From: Dicyema japonicum
Lineage: Eukaryota > Dicyemida > Rhombozoa > Dicyemidae
Direction of reading: 5' to 3'
NCBI GenBank assembly: GCA_011109175.1
Contig: RDEW01000003.1
Span: 1,689,546-1,753,545, forward strand
DNA: 64,000 nt
Shown: positions 48,398 through 59,249 of the stretch, in pieces
How the letters are laid out: the number at the start of each line of letters is the position of its first letter
Numbering within the stretch: position 1 is the stretch's first letter
Program-made: the position numbers and the translations under genes
The notes under the pieces: generated by a model
What the model saw: only the letters and a program-made list of their open reading frames with translations
Told to the model about the DNA's origin: nothing
Databases searched by the model: none

Positions 48398-50301
48398 CAG
48401 AGGTTTCAAACACGCTGGCCACACGAGGCCTAAAAATAATCTCAAAAAAATAAATCTGCGGCCCAAAAATAGATTATGGTATTTATTTTGAATTAAAATA
48501 ATTTTGAGAGTCATGCTTTTTAGTTTGTTTTTTTTGTTCTGGAAAAATGTATGTACCTCAAAAAAGCATTTTTATTTTGGCTTTATAAATTTAAACAATA
48601 GAAGTCAGGTAGTTGCCGCCCTCACCGCGTGGCTGTTCCCTCTCAAAATTGCGAGCGAAATTCGCTCAAATAGCCAGCGGCGTTCGCGGAGATCTCCAGT
48701 GCATGAGGTGATCCGGTTTCCAAGACGTCCGAAAAACTCGAGTGTAGAGGGGAAGTAGGATCCGGAAGTCTCCATAGCAAGGGTAACAAATTTGACATCA
48801 TCGGGAAGGTCGACGTATTTAACGAGTTTGGCCTTCTCCGCCTTTACGGATGCTGAACAGGCCCTTGTTGCACTCTCGTGAAGATTTTTCTGGGCGAACG
48901 TGTCTGTACATGTCACATCCCAAACCAGTGGTCTCCCGGCCTCAAATGGAAATATGGTCATCCCGTCCGGTCGTTTCCCGTCACTTCTGCATAACCCGAC
49001 CGGTTCAAGAATGGCCGAGTATCCAGCAGCATCCATAGCTCGCCTGACAATTTCATTCAGAGCCTTGTGCCTTGGGGATCTGCCAGCGCTCTTCCTGCAG
49101 GAGAGAGGGTGCAGGCCATAGCAGTCTATCAGGATGCCACATCGGCACGGGTGAGGTACTCATACTTTTAGTCCCAGCCGCAGAGAGATACCAGTTCTAA
49201 CGCAGTCATCATCCAGAAAAGTGCCCAAAGCTCCATTGGGGATGGCGTTTAGCCAAGCTCCGCTCTCAGGAGAAGCCCCGAAAGCAAACAAGCGCGTCGG
49301 TGCTGATTGGCAGATTCTAGTAGGAGTCCAAATGATTTCCAGCATAATGAGTTGTCCAGGTTTCGCTGGCGATCTTGGGAAGGAGGCAGGGGGAGGTTGG
49401 TGGCATTCCAGGCTTCTCGTAAAGTAGAACTAGAAAACCGAACTTTTCAAGAAAATTGAAGTATTTATATTTTGTTAGAGTTTCAAAAAAAAGTTCAATG
49501 CACATCTGTAGATACAAGCGGAGTACGAAAAAAGCATAATATAAGAAGGCACTAGAATCATGTTCCTGAGCTCTCTGAACCAACTTTTATAACAAATCTA
49601 AAATTACTCACAGATCACTTAATGCCAGTTTTCATGGTCCGAAACAGATTATTACGGTGATGTATGAATCCTTATATCCTTCAAATGCAAACTTTCATTA
49701 TGTACAAAGCAGTTTGCCAATGATAATAGTGCGCACTTTCCAACGCGGCAGTCTTTAGGAAATAAGCAGAGCTTAAAAAATTATACAGATTGGAGTAATA
49801 TAAAAAATTTTGACGAACGTTTTCGATTTTTTGATATTACATTTTTTACGACTCCAATGTCAATGTTGAACTCATTGTTAAAGAATTTCAAATGGAGATA
49901 GTGGAACTTCAAAATGACACCCCATTAAAAGTAAAACACGAAGTTGGAATTGTAGAATTATATAAAATTTTCCATGTAAAAGATTTCCTCAACTACTCTT
50001 TACGAATCTATGCAATGTTTGGCAGTACTTACGTATGCGAACAATTTTTTCAATAATGAAAAAAATCCTCTTTCAGATCAAGACTAACGGATTAACATTT
50101 ACAGTCTGTATTAAGGCTGAACACTTTAAAAGGACATAATCTGTAGACAGACATTGAATCATTGCCTTCCAAGAGGCGTTGTCAAAAATCGTGGAATATT
50201 AATCTTTTGTAAATTTAAAAGTTAAAACATTATTAATCTCAAAAAATGGCTCAAAAAATTACGGATAATCAAATAGCCCATGCATTGATTTGAGATCCCT
50301 G
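48398..50301 (+). mobile_element. hAT element inserted in the LINE
   Basis: The ends are CAGAGGTTTCAAACACGCTG and, reverse complemented, CAGGGATCTCAAATCAATGC, similar to hAT TIRs. The 8-bp flanks GTCTAGAC (48390-48397) and GCCTAGAC (50302-50309) match at 7 of 8. Near 49885-50060 the plus strand encodes FQMEIVELQNDTPLKVKHEV and IYAMFGSTYVCEQFF, the ZBED5/GTF2IRD2-type hAT dimerisation region (ELxDLQxD...FGSTYxCEQxFS). The N-terminal transposase is lost and a minus-strand retroelement fragment occupies 48605-49430. Confidence 0.8.
48605..49430 (-). mobile_element. Nuclease-tailed retroelement fragment inside the hAT
   Basis: The best preserved C-terminus of this family in the window: GAWLNAIPNGALGTFLDDDC (49160-49345), a Cys/His block GLHPLSCRKSAGRSP, then LEPVGLCRSDGKRPDGMTIF, EAGRPLVWDVTCTDTFAQKN, KAEKAKLVKYVDLPDDVKFV, LAMETSGSYFPSTLEFFGRL and RWLFERISLAILRGNSHAVR (48605-49036). 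The PD and D-x-T positions plus KLVKY support a PD-(D/E)XK-like fold. This is inferred. 5' truncated at about 49430. Confidence 0.8.
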
Positions 50302-50309
50302 GCCTAGAC

Positions 50310-50765
50310 CAACCCTGCCACTCTACGCAAATCCCAAAACAAAAAAAATATTATGACAACCAGTGACCTGTTCCCATTGCTATCATCCATTCTTTCCATC
50401 CCCAATGACAGGAGTCGTCTGAAACAGATACACGATTTTGTTTCTACAAAAAACATCCGAGGAATCGAAGATAATAAAATACTATACCGGCCTCCTCCTC
50501 CAATAGACCAATCAGAATCCTCTTTTCCGAGGGACGTCCGTGTATACCTGGCTCGTCTACGATGTGGGCACCATCCTCTCTACATGACGTACGATGTCCT
50601 CTTTTTTTTGTAACCTCTACATGTTAACAACAAATCAAATATTTGAATGCCATGAATTAGCATACCGTTCGTCTACAATGCAGGGACTGACCGACATCTG
50701 TTGCGTCCTATTTGATAGCTGCTACAAGCTAGTGAGGCCGAGATTGCTTAACTAACTAACATGGT
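50310..50765 (+). mobile_element. Second-family LINE, 3' part
   Basis: Continuation after the hAT: MTTSDLFPLLSSILSIPNDR, SRLKQIHDFVSTKNIRGIED, RLRCGHHPLYMTYDVLFFL-stop at 50613, then the 3' untranslated region to GCTTAACTAACTAAC. Confidence 0.8.
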
Positions 50766-50774
50766 TAGAGAGAG

Positions 50775-51400
50775 GATGAATCAAGAATGCCACTGTACCA
50801 TAATGATGGTCTTCCGTAAATTCAAAAAATTCATTTTCCAAATCTATGTCTTCCATATAATCCAAAATAGCCTCTTTCTATAATAATGCTTAAAGTTATG
50901 ATTATGCCTGAATCCATTCGTTGATGATAAGCAGTTGTGTTGTTCGAAGGAATAAATTTTCAAATTTCAAAAAATTTAATTAAAACGTGGAGAATTTTCA
51001 ACCATTAAAGAACTTTTTCCATAACATTCTAATTCATCACTAAGATGATGAAAACATTAAAAAGTTCCCTTTTTATTTTCACTGTGCAATATTTTAAAAA
51101 ATCATAATCTTTCAAACATCTTGGTTATTTACTCTTCCCAATAACAAATGGTTTAATTTTTATTGTTCCAGTGCATTAACACAAAGAGCTATAGTGAAGA
51201 GTTCCATCAAAACCAGGGAATTACTAGTTGACTATTTTAAGAATGCCCCCTAAGCAATCTCTAAAATCACTCAACCGTGTCCAGTATGAGCAAAAAATAC
51301 AAAAATTATTATTCACTTTAAAAAATAATTAAAGTGAGAACAGGAGACATTTTATGGTTGAAAAAGGACCTCATCATTAGTCTCCCCTAAAATAGAATTG
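50775..51400 (-). mobile_element. Tigger-like transposase relic
   Basis: The minus strand near 51130-51195 reads CTGTIKIKPFVIGKSK, a stop, then PRCLKDYDFLK, the Tigger block KLxPxVIGKSKxPRCFK. Towards 50800 an acidic stretch (ILDYMEDIDLENEFFEFTED) remains. No TIRs recognised. Confidence 0.55.
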
Positions 51401-51420
51401 TAAGAACATGCTAAATGAGG

Positions 51421-52655
51421 CTACAACATTATACAATTATTCTTGACGAAATGTCCCGGGAGAACAACACAACTCAATATACGGGAATCATCAGCAATAA
51501 TAGCTCCCTCAGAAACAATACTGTTTTCAATTCGACAACTCAACTAAGTCACATATATACTTTGATCCAAAACGGACTCCACCACCAATGATGCTATCAT
51601 TCACAACATTATTATCTTCAAGGACACAATCATCGCTCATTACAGTGTTACTGATCTCTTTAATCACCGAGCAATTCTCACCAACAATATAATTTCTACA
51701 ACATTCAGCTAACATTATACCTTGACGACTTCCTAAGAGCATATCTATGGGCTTCAATATAATTATACACATTTGAGACTCGCATGCACACAGGCGTGTC
51801 GAGAGTCAGGACACGTACCATATTAGCCACGTTAGAGATGCTACTTTTTTCAAACTCTTCTCCCGTAAAATAATCGAGAGCCTGTGGTATCAAGTCTGTC
51901 TTAATGTCGAATAAATTGCTGTTATAAAGGGAAACAAAAACCTGAACTTTCGAGTTAGATCAAAAAATGGGACCGAGAATATGTAGACTTCAGGGTCAAT
52001 ATGGGAACACGAAGTGACAAAATTCTGAAACCTGGGGATCACATGATATGGGCACACCTGGTGAACTGATGATGTTTAAGCTCAGTCTTGTCTTCGATAG
52101 CCTGCTTCAGAGAACAGGTCATAATCAACTTTTCATAGTCAAATAAATCGAAACAGAACACCTCCACGTCCGGTTTTTTGAAAGCATGGGAAGCAGGTAT
52201 CACTGTTTTGTCATAATCAACTCTCTGGACTCTGACCATTGTAATCAAGGGGTTATGTATCGAATGATCCATAACCACATCAGCGATCCTTATGTCGCCA
52301 AACAAGTCGCAGGGGATAACCATGATTTGATAGGAAGAAAAAAGAGAGTGAAGCGTGAGTAGTACATTCACTGAAAAATCTTCACCACTAGGAACGGAAA
52401 TAAATTCAAATATAGTGCTCGAAAAATTGGAGTTCAAATGATCAGATAACCTCTGCTTCTCAGTCTCAAAGCAGGCTATAAAAATTTCTAGGCATTGAAA
52501 TCAACGTGAAACTTTTGAATTTTGCATCAATAAGGGCTTTAACTGGGTAGTGAATTATTGGCTGGTTTACAACTTTTAAAAGGGCGTGGGGGTTCTTATT
52601 ATTTATAGACGTTAACTCATTTTCCGTTGAAAGAGCCAAAATCACAGGTTTTATC
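51421..52655 (-). CDS. EIF2B3: Translation initiation factor eIF2B subunit gamma
   Basis: eIF2B gamma is part of the guanine-nucleotide exchange factor for eIF2 in the cytosol. An N-terminal nucleotidyltransferase-like region is KPVILALSTENELTSINNKN, HALLKVVNQPIIHYPVKALI (52490-52655). The middle is IMVIPCDLFGDIRIADVVMD (human SCDLITDVAL), PRFQNFVTSCSHIDPEVYIF and LFDIKTDLIPQALDYFTGEE (human IRSELIPYLVRKQF). The C-terminus has VCMRVSNVYNYIEAHRYALR and left-handed beta-helix repeats: NYIVGENCSVIKEISNTVMS, DDCVLEDNNVVNDSIIGGGV, CRIENSIVSEGAII. The stop is at 51421. Short introns: 51919-51941 (23 nt), about 51695-51719 (25 nt) and one of about 22 nt near 51545. Frame breaks near 52040 and 52470 look like 1-nt errors. 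The true start codon was not found; an upstream exon is likely. Gamma is favoured over epsilon because of length and lack of a W2 domain. Confidence 0.85.
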
Positions 52656-52839
52656 TGTTTAAACGAAACTTAAATTAGTGAAATAACAACATTGAGAATT
52701 CACATGAAGCATGTGCAATTAATTTATTTTTATTAAAATATATTAATTGATTTTTTAATAAAAATGGTTTAACGCAAAAACTATTAATTACCTCACAAGT
52801 ACATAAATTTCATTATATGGCACCTTTTAATTTTTAATG

Positions 52840-55800
52840 CCAACTTAGCGTGCGTCATGTGGTTCACCGTTTCTGGTGGCGTCGGATAATAATAATAATA
52901 AAAGCCTTTTCACGAGAGCCATAGTATTTTATAGCTCCGCATAGGCAGGACACACACTTTATTTAAGTAAAGAACAGTTAATTTTAACTAATCGTAGAAC
53001 CAAGGAATGATCTTCACTTTTTTTTTCTTCTTCTTGTGTGAGTGTCCTTTCTAGACAATCCAGTTCCGCAGTGAGTATCCACTGATGACGGCGTCACTCG
53101 TCAAACCCTTTCTGCATCGTAAATGCGTGGAACCTTCCACCAGGTGAACAGCAGCGAGATTCGAACCCGTAGCTATGCCACCTGGTGGCGTCGGATATAG
53201 TCCTAAACTATATCTAAAAAGAACCATTTGCTCTCTACCAACCAGAGGATTTCCCACTGGACGGCATTCTCTCACTGTTGGAACATTCTATCGATTGAGA
53301 CTGTTGACCTCAGGAGACGTGAAACAAAATCCAGGCCCAAAGAAGTTAACAATCCAAAGCTTAAACATAAACGGGATCAGAGGAAAGATTGCCGAACTTT
53401 CCTTATTTTTGGAGAGGAACAAAGTGGACATCTGCCTTCTCCAGGTAACGAAGCTTTCAAATAACATTCCTACTCCTCTCTTTAACGGATACAACACAGT
53501 AAGATCCGACCGCCCATCTGGCCAAGGAGGGGGTCTACTGACTCTTGTGAGAAAAGGAATAAAATACTTCAAGAACCTTTCTCTTTACAAAACCTTAATA
53601 GAAGACTCGAACACGGAGATAATTGGAATCTCTATTATAACTTCCATTGGAAAAATTGAAATTGCGAATGTTTATGTTCCTCTTCCTGGCTCCTGCAAGA
53701 AAAATTTCTCCTTTGACCTATCTACCTTGGACAAACTGGAGAACTTGCTTTTATGTGGAGACCTGAATGCGAAGCACTCTTCTTGGTTCCGCTACCAATC
53801 GCTACGAAACCTGCTATTATCCCAAATGCAAAACTTAATAATCATCAACAACCCGAAAAAGAACACTAGGACACTATACAACACGAAGGACATGGTGACA
53901 TCTCCGGACTTATCAATCTGCTCGCCTCGTCTTTCCCGATCATTAATTGGACGGTCCGTTATGACCTCCGGAGTGACCACCATTCAATGATAATGAAGCT
54001 GAACTGCGAACCACGTTTTGTACCGAAGCCTATTCATTTCTATGATTACTAAAATGCAAATTGGACTGACTTTACAAATTTCGTTGATTCAAAACTGCAA
54101 TATTTCCACCCTGAAAATTTCTCCTCCATAGACAAAGCTGTATACTATTTCAACAAAAAATCATTGACGGAGAAAATTTTTATCAGAAAAGCATATATAA
54201 AAAACGAAAAATTGAAATACAACTCAAAAACAAAGAAAATAATTATGGAAAGAAACAACCTTAAGAGAATGATACATCGTTCACGAGAGGTTATTAATCG
54301 AATCAGGTCACTAAACATTCTTATCACGAAAAGCACAAACAACACCCAAAGGAAGAAACTCATTCGAATCTCTGCTGCCATGAATAATCAGACCTCAATT
54401 TCCAACATGTGGAAGATGTTGAGGCGTCTGAAAAACCCAGAATACGAAGATAACAAAGAACAATGCCAGCTCAATCTGAATAAATTTATGAAACATTGTA
54501 TTCGAATCAGTCACATTCCTTATAAAAAGATTAACACACAAACGAAAATAAAGAGAAAGTTATCCAAAATGGCCCCGCTGACTTATTTTCTCCTAAAGAT
54601 GTATCCAAAGCAATATCAAATCAGAAAAAAACAAACTCATGTGGCCCAGACGGAATTCCTCTTATTCTGCTGAAACACTTGGGCCCAGCATCAATAAATG
54701 CATTGACAATCATCTACAACACATCGCTAAACATAAATACCATACCGACTTTATGGAAACTATCAAAAATTCGTCCAATATTGAAACCGGGAAGACCGAA
54801 GAACGATCCCGGCTCTTACAGACCAGTTTCCCTTATATGTGTTTTGTGGAGGATCCTGGAGAAACTGGTCCTGAAACTTATTCGCCCTTCTCTCCCACAA
54901 CCTACATTCCAACATGGCTTCAAGGAAGGATTACCAACAACCTCCTTCCTAACAACATTAATGAAGTTTATAACTGAAGGACACAAGAACAAGCCAAAAC
55001 AGGAAAAATCGGTCATATGTACGAACATTCAAAAAGTATTAGACTCTGTCCCAAGAATGATCCTCATACAAAAATTGATGCACCACTAAAGTTATGGATA
55101 GCAAATTTCTTAAGTGGACACCGAGGGAAAATGTCATCGGAAACAAGAGTTCCAGATCGGGATTATTACCCAATGGTGTACCTCAGGGATCTCCTTTGTC
55201 ACCAATCTTCTTTAATTTGTTTTTGAATGATCTCTCCCGTACCCATGAATAATAATGACATGCTACTTTCCTATGCCGATGACATAGTTGTCGCATCTAA
55301 GACGTAAATGTCATGCTAAAGAAAGACTACAAGGAATACTAAATAACATATATTGGATGGTTGTGCGAAATCGATTAAATGCATATTCCCAAAAGTCAGC
55401 AGTCACTCTATTTACTAAGAATAGAAAGATGGGAACGCAAACAATTGATGGCACTTTAAATGGAGTACCTATACCACAAAAGACATCGCAGAAGATATTG
55501 GGAGTAACTTTTGATAATTTCCTCTGCTTCTCAGCCCATGTGGAATCTATCATATCAACCTGTGCAAAGAAGATCAATTTTGTCATAGCCTTCCTTTGGA
55601 ATAGTGGAGGAATTTATCCGTCAGGTATCGGGACCCTTACAAGCAGTATGTCGAGCCAACAATAGGCTATGCATGTGCTGCATGGGGATCTAACCTGTCG
55701 GAAACGAACCTAACAAAAATTTAAGAGATCCAGTTAAGAGCAAAAAATTACTGGAAAAATACAGATAAAGAAATTGCCCCAAACTCGAGTCTATCATAGA

Positions 55801-55985
55801 GGCAACTGGAGGCAATTTCAAAGAGGAGGAAAAATACCCCCGTCCGTATAGAAAATGTGTGGGATCATGGTCAGAGCATCGAGAAAAAATGGCCCGATTA
55901 TTGAAAGATGGCGGGATCACCTGAATATTAGTTAGTGGTTAAGACGGTGTTTCTTTGGCTTAAATAATTTAATATTACGCCTTTA
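52840..55985 (+). mobile_element. Near full-length LINE with SINE in its 5' region
   Basis: 5' start CTTAGCGTGCGTCATGTGG (about 52847) as in other full copies. Then RLLTSGDVKQNPGPKKLTIQ (2A-like with Lys for Glu; 53313-53339). The endonuclease has LNINGIRGKIAELSLFLERN, VDICLLQVTKLSNN (the usual QET is QVT, so the catalytic Glu is lost), GQGGGLLTLVRKG and LLLCGDLNAKHSSWF. RT from 54480: SKIRPILKPGRPKNDPGSYR, PVSLICVLWRILEKLV, VPQGSPLSPIFF-like and LLSYADDIVVASKT. Thumb TSQKILGVTFDNFLCFSAHV, C-terminus ending GGIT-stop at 55923, and an AAGACGGTGTTTCTTTGG tail. Multiple frame breaks. Confidence 0.85.
52889..53181 (-). mobile_element. tRNA-like SINE, 293 bp, 16-bp target duplication
   Basis: CTGGTGGCGTCGGATA occurs at 52873-52888 and 53182-53197. 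Between them, read leftwards, GTGGCATAGCTACGGGTTCG and AATCTCGC give a B-box-like GGTTCGAATCT just after a shortened A-box-like TGGCATAGC. The body follows, and the element ends in (TTA)n. The short A-B spacing suggests a partly deleted tRNA head. Confidence 0.75.
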
Positions 55986-56690
55986 ATTTCTGTCCAAAAC
56001 CAGACATACTTGACGGATCTCTGCAAACGTCAGATTTTGATAGTAACTTTTTGTTTTCTTCACTTGGACAGAGTGGGGGTAAATAATAATCTGCTTATAG
56101 ACAGAGTGGGGTAGATAAATCATCTGCTGCTTTGAGCGAATGTCGTTCACCATCCTGAGAAGGAATAGCCGCGCAGTCAGGGTGGCGGCTGTAAGACCAT
56201 TTGTTCACCTTTTTCATTAATAAATATTTTATTTAAAAATAATAATCAATATATTGACGCACAAAGTGACAGAACAGCAGGTCATTAGAAGGGAACAAAT
56301 CCAACAAGTTTCAATTTGTCTAAATTCAGATTGCGTGCTACACTCGATCGGGTTTAGGAAGGCAAATTTCATTATGAAAACGAATGACTCACTGTGGTCC
56401 CCCTCTTAATGTATTTCAGTTTCCACGACCTGAGTGAAACTAATCCTTTCAATCCCATATTCGCCGTTGTGAGAACCTGTCCACTGAAGTAAAAAAGAAA
56501 GGGATGTCGTTCAGAAATAAAACGTTTGTAAATGTTACTGTCAATTTTCGATGTGGTTCACCTTCACGTGGAGAAAATTGGATACCAGTTTCAATCTGGC
56601 AACTAAAAGAACCACAATTATTCCCCTGTCAATTTTTTCAACGACCTCTGGGAAGTCGGACTAAATGATGGCGGCTATTGAGCGGGCATG
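55986..56690. other. No gene recognised
   Basis: A short tandem duplicate of ACAGAGTGGGG(G)TA occurs near 56069-56113. Otherwise nothing supported. Confidence 0.35.
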
Positions 56691-57400
56691 TAGCTTTCGC
56701 TCCCAAAGATCGGATTGGCTAACAGAACCCCGGGCCACATAAGAACGGCAATTTCCTCAATATCATGCAATTCTACATAAAAGGCCTCACACAAATCAAC
56801 TTTTTGCATTTCAAACTTCCCGCAAAATTGATATTGCCATGCTACAAGAAACGAAACTATCAAGAAATTCAGTGCTTCTACACTACAAAGACTACTCAAT
56901 TGTTAGCCGTGATCGATAGAATTCAAACAGAGGAGGCGGTGTTCTCATACACAAATCCATTCCATTCTCCGATACTTCCGCTCAGACACAAGCTCTGGTG
57001 AAGATGACGATCACATCGAACTTCTTCCGTCTTGGTGAAAATAAACCACACAAGGTGTACATTTGTAAATATTTACATCCCGCCACCAAGTCCCAGTATG
57101 AAACATTACTCCCCAAAATAACCGAATTGCAATAGATCGAAAATGTGATAATCTACGGAGACCTAAATGCAAAAGATCCGCTCTGGCTAATCGGCCAAAA
57201 GAGTAATGAGAGTTCCCACGGTTGCAGAACCGGAGATCTTCCAATATTACACGCAAATCCATCCATAAAAGCGAAAAGAAAAGAAACACGTGAGCATTAT
57301 TTGAGACGCGAGATCTTAACCACTAAACTACCTAGTCTCCTTGGTAACACAATTATAACTTTGCATTTGTTTTAGTCGTCTAACCAGGCTTTGACGACAA
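56690..57400 (+). mobile_element. LINE endonuclease fragment
   Basis: KIDIAMLQETKLSRNSVLLH (56825-56885, catalytic Glu present), GGGVLIHKSIPFSDTSAQT and VIIYGDLNAKDPLWLIGQKS (57145-57200) show the N- and middle parts of the APE endonuclease. The wording differs from the main family. The rest of the element is missing. Confidence 0.65.
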
Positions 57401-58780
57401 AGTTCGCATTCTTCGAGCAATTCCAGAGGCTGTCAACTTAGTCACGTCCGAAAACAATGACTGAGTTTCTACTAACGCCACCAAAAACCTTGACGTCAAC
57501 AAGTCTTCAGTCAAAGTTCCCCTACCTCCAAGAACTTCGTGTCTACTTTATGGGCCTCCGCTCTGGAAGTTTTTGATAGTTACTTTCCTGTTAACCCCCG
57601 ATTTATTACTATTATTAACCACGGATGCATCGAGAAAGAAGTAACAGTCAACAAGTAATAAAGTGTATCCAATTCCCACTGTCACTGATAGAGTCCTTCC
57701 AATATCATACAAGTCCATCCAGAACCAGCATTAAAAATAGAAGAACTATCACATAACGCCACTTTGTTAGAAAAGGGAAGAGGAGGAACAGAAGAAATAA
57801 ATTGAAATCTTAAATCAAATAGCCCCATGGCACCGACTAACTTTGGAACTACCGCCGGTTTCATTTACTAGAAGGGACTGTAAATAATAAAAAATTGTCA
57901 ACTGTAATAATAATGAAGATGTTACTTATTTGAAGGAATTAACTAAAATAGAATCAGTTAATTCGTCTCCTTTTTAAACCAGACCCAAACACACTTGCAA
58001 GCTCTCGTAGTAAATAGTTTGGATCATATGGTTAATGCGACTGGAGCAATTTTCGGGCTGAGGATTAGTGCGAGTGAACCCTGTCCTTACCTTGGATGTG
58101 CTGGAACACAGTCTGAACACTAGCAAAAAATGCGAACAAATCACCTGAATTTTTTCGTTTTGGTTATGACGGTGTTTTCTGATTCATTAAATTTAATCCC
58201 GAGTTGAGTTTTATAATTCCTGTATTAAAATTACGAGTAAAGGAATCCTCAAGTTTTATTTTTGCAAAATGATTTATCGATTTTTCCACGTGGATTTCTA
58301 ATCGTGAATTGATACAAAAATCCACGTTTTTCCTACATTGTGATCTCTTTTAAAACTAAATTCGACCTTTTCCCGCTTTAATTACCTTTCTTAGCGAAAG
58401 TTGTGTAAATATTACTAAAAAGCTTGACACTGTCAGAAGCATCATGATTTGTATTACTAACCATCATCAGCCTCCCTTCTTTATCACTCTGAAATTCAGA
58501 AGAATGGATCCAATTTACTCCATCAGTGACAGAGGCCGCAAACGATGTCCCAGGCTACTATAAATTCTTCGGGACAAAGATTTCTTTTAATTCGATTCAC
58601 TTCACCCTCATTCTAGTAGAGTGGGATCAGGTCATCAACTCGCCCCAGGTGACATCCGATGGCAGGCTGGCATGTAAGTTATCCCTACTCTATTGGATCA
58701 TTCCACGGAGGAAGGGTACTACAATTGGGGGATTCTTTCCCTTCCTCTAGTTCGAGAAGAGCATGTGGTCAGACAATCTT
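57401..58780. other. 1.4 kb, no gene assigned
   Basis: Two weak candidates only: minus 57682-57864 (MKPAVVPKLVGAMGLFDLRF) and minus about 58385-58500 (SDKEGRLMMVSNTNHDASDS, ending TTFAKKGN-stop). Neither has a recognised family or enough exons to support a call. Confidence 0.3.
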
Positions 58781-58832
58781 ACATAACCTTAAATAATTCA
58801 AATAAGAGTTAAATAAATGAAAATAATAATTG

Positions 58833-59033
58833 TCATATGATTACGCATCCCTTAGACCTATAGGGGTTAACAGAATCTTTAAATCCGTCAATGAGATGGT
58901 CATTCTTTCGATTATTGAGACAGTATTCCTTCAAATCATTCAAAGTTTTTGAGGTTGGCTGTCTTTGTAATTCATCCTCAGCTTTTAACCAGGTCATAGG
59001 ATCAATTGGTTGAAAATTCGACGTTTCGTCCAT
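58833..59033 (-). CDS. Heterotrimeric G-protein gamma subunit
   Basis: 66 codons, one exon, undamaged. Ggamma pairs with Gbeta and anchors the dimer to the plasma membrane. Seen: LKAEDELQRQPTSKTLNDLK (coiled-coil N-terminus), EYCLNNRKNDHLI (family pattern dLxxYxxxxxxxDxLi), then DSVNPYRSKGCVII. The NPY/F element before the C-terminal CAAX box (CVII, predicting prenylation, geranylgeranyl by the final residue class) is the Ggamma signature. The length is that of normal Ggamma proteins (about 65-75). The start at 59033 is the only suitable ATG. The flanks are AT-rich with no recognised neighbour gene. The paralogue cannot be named. Confidence 0.92.
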   Translation of the reverse strand: MDETSNFQPIDPMTWLKAEDELQRQPTSKTLNDLKEYCLNNRKNDHLIDGFKDSVNPYRSKGCVII

Positions 59034-59249
59034 CTAAATTTAAAATATAATAAAAAAGCAGTTATTATAGTTAAATATTGTGACTATAAGAGAAAATAAG
59101 CTTAAAGAGAAAAAACAAAGGTACAACAAAAAGCTAATTAAATTAAATAAGCATAATTTATTTAATTTTTAATATATTTATTCATTTCAAATTATAAACA
59201 TAGATTTATTTAATTATAATGTTTCTTCTGTATACTGCAAATAGTGACT
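59034..59249. other. AT-rich spacer upstream of Ggamma
   Basis: Probably contains the Ggamma promoter; nothing specific assignable. Confidence 0.3.

Noticed and set aside
53160-53181. A functional tRNA gene
   Set aside because: The B-box-like word has no matching acceptor stem or anticodon arm; the SINE explanation fits with the target duplication.
57682-57864. Minus-strand 60-codon frame as a gene
   Set aside because: No motif, no splice support.
58385-58760. Minus-strand exon-like stretch (SDKEGRLMMVSNTNHDASDS) as a Roadblock/LAMTOR-type gene
   Set aside because: The resemblance is only a few residues and I cannot chain further exons.
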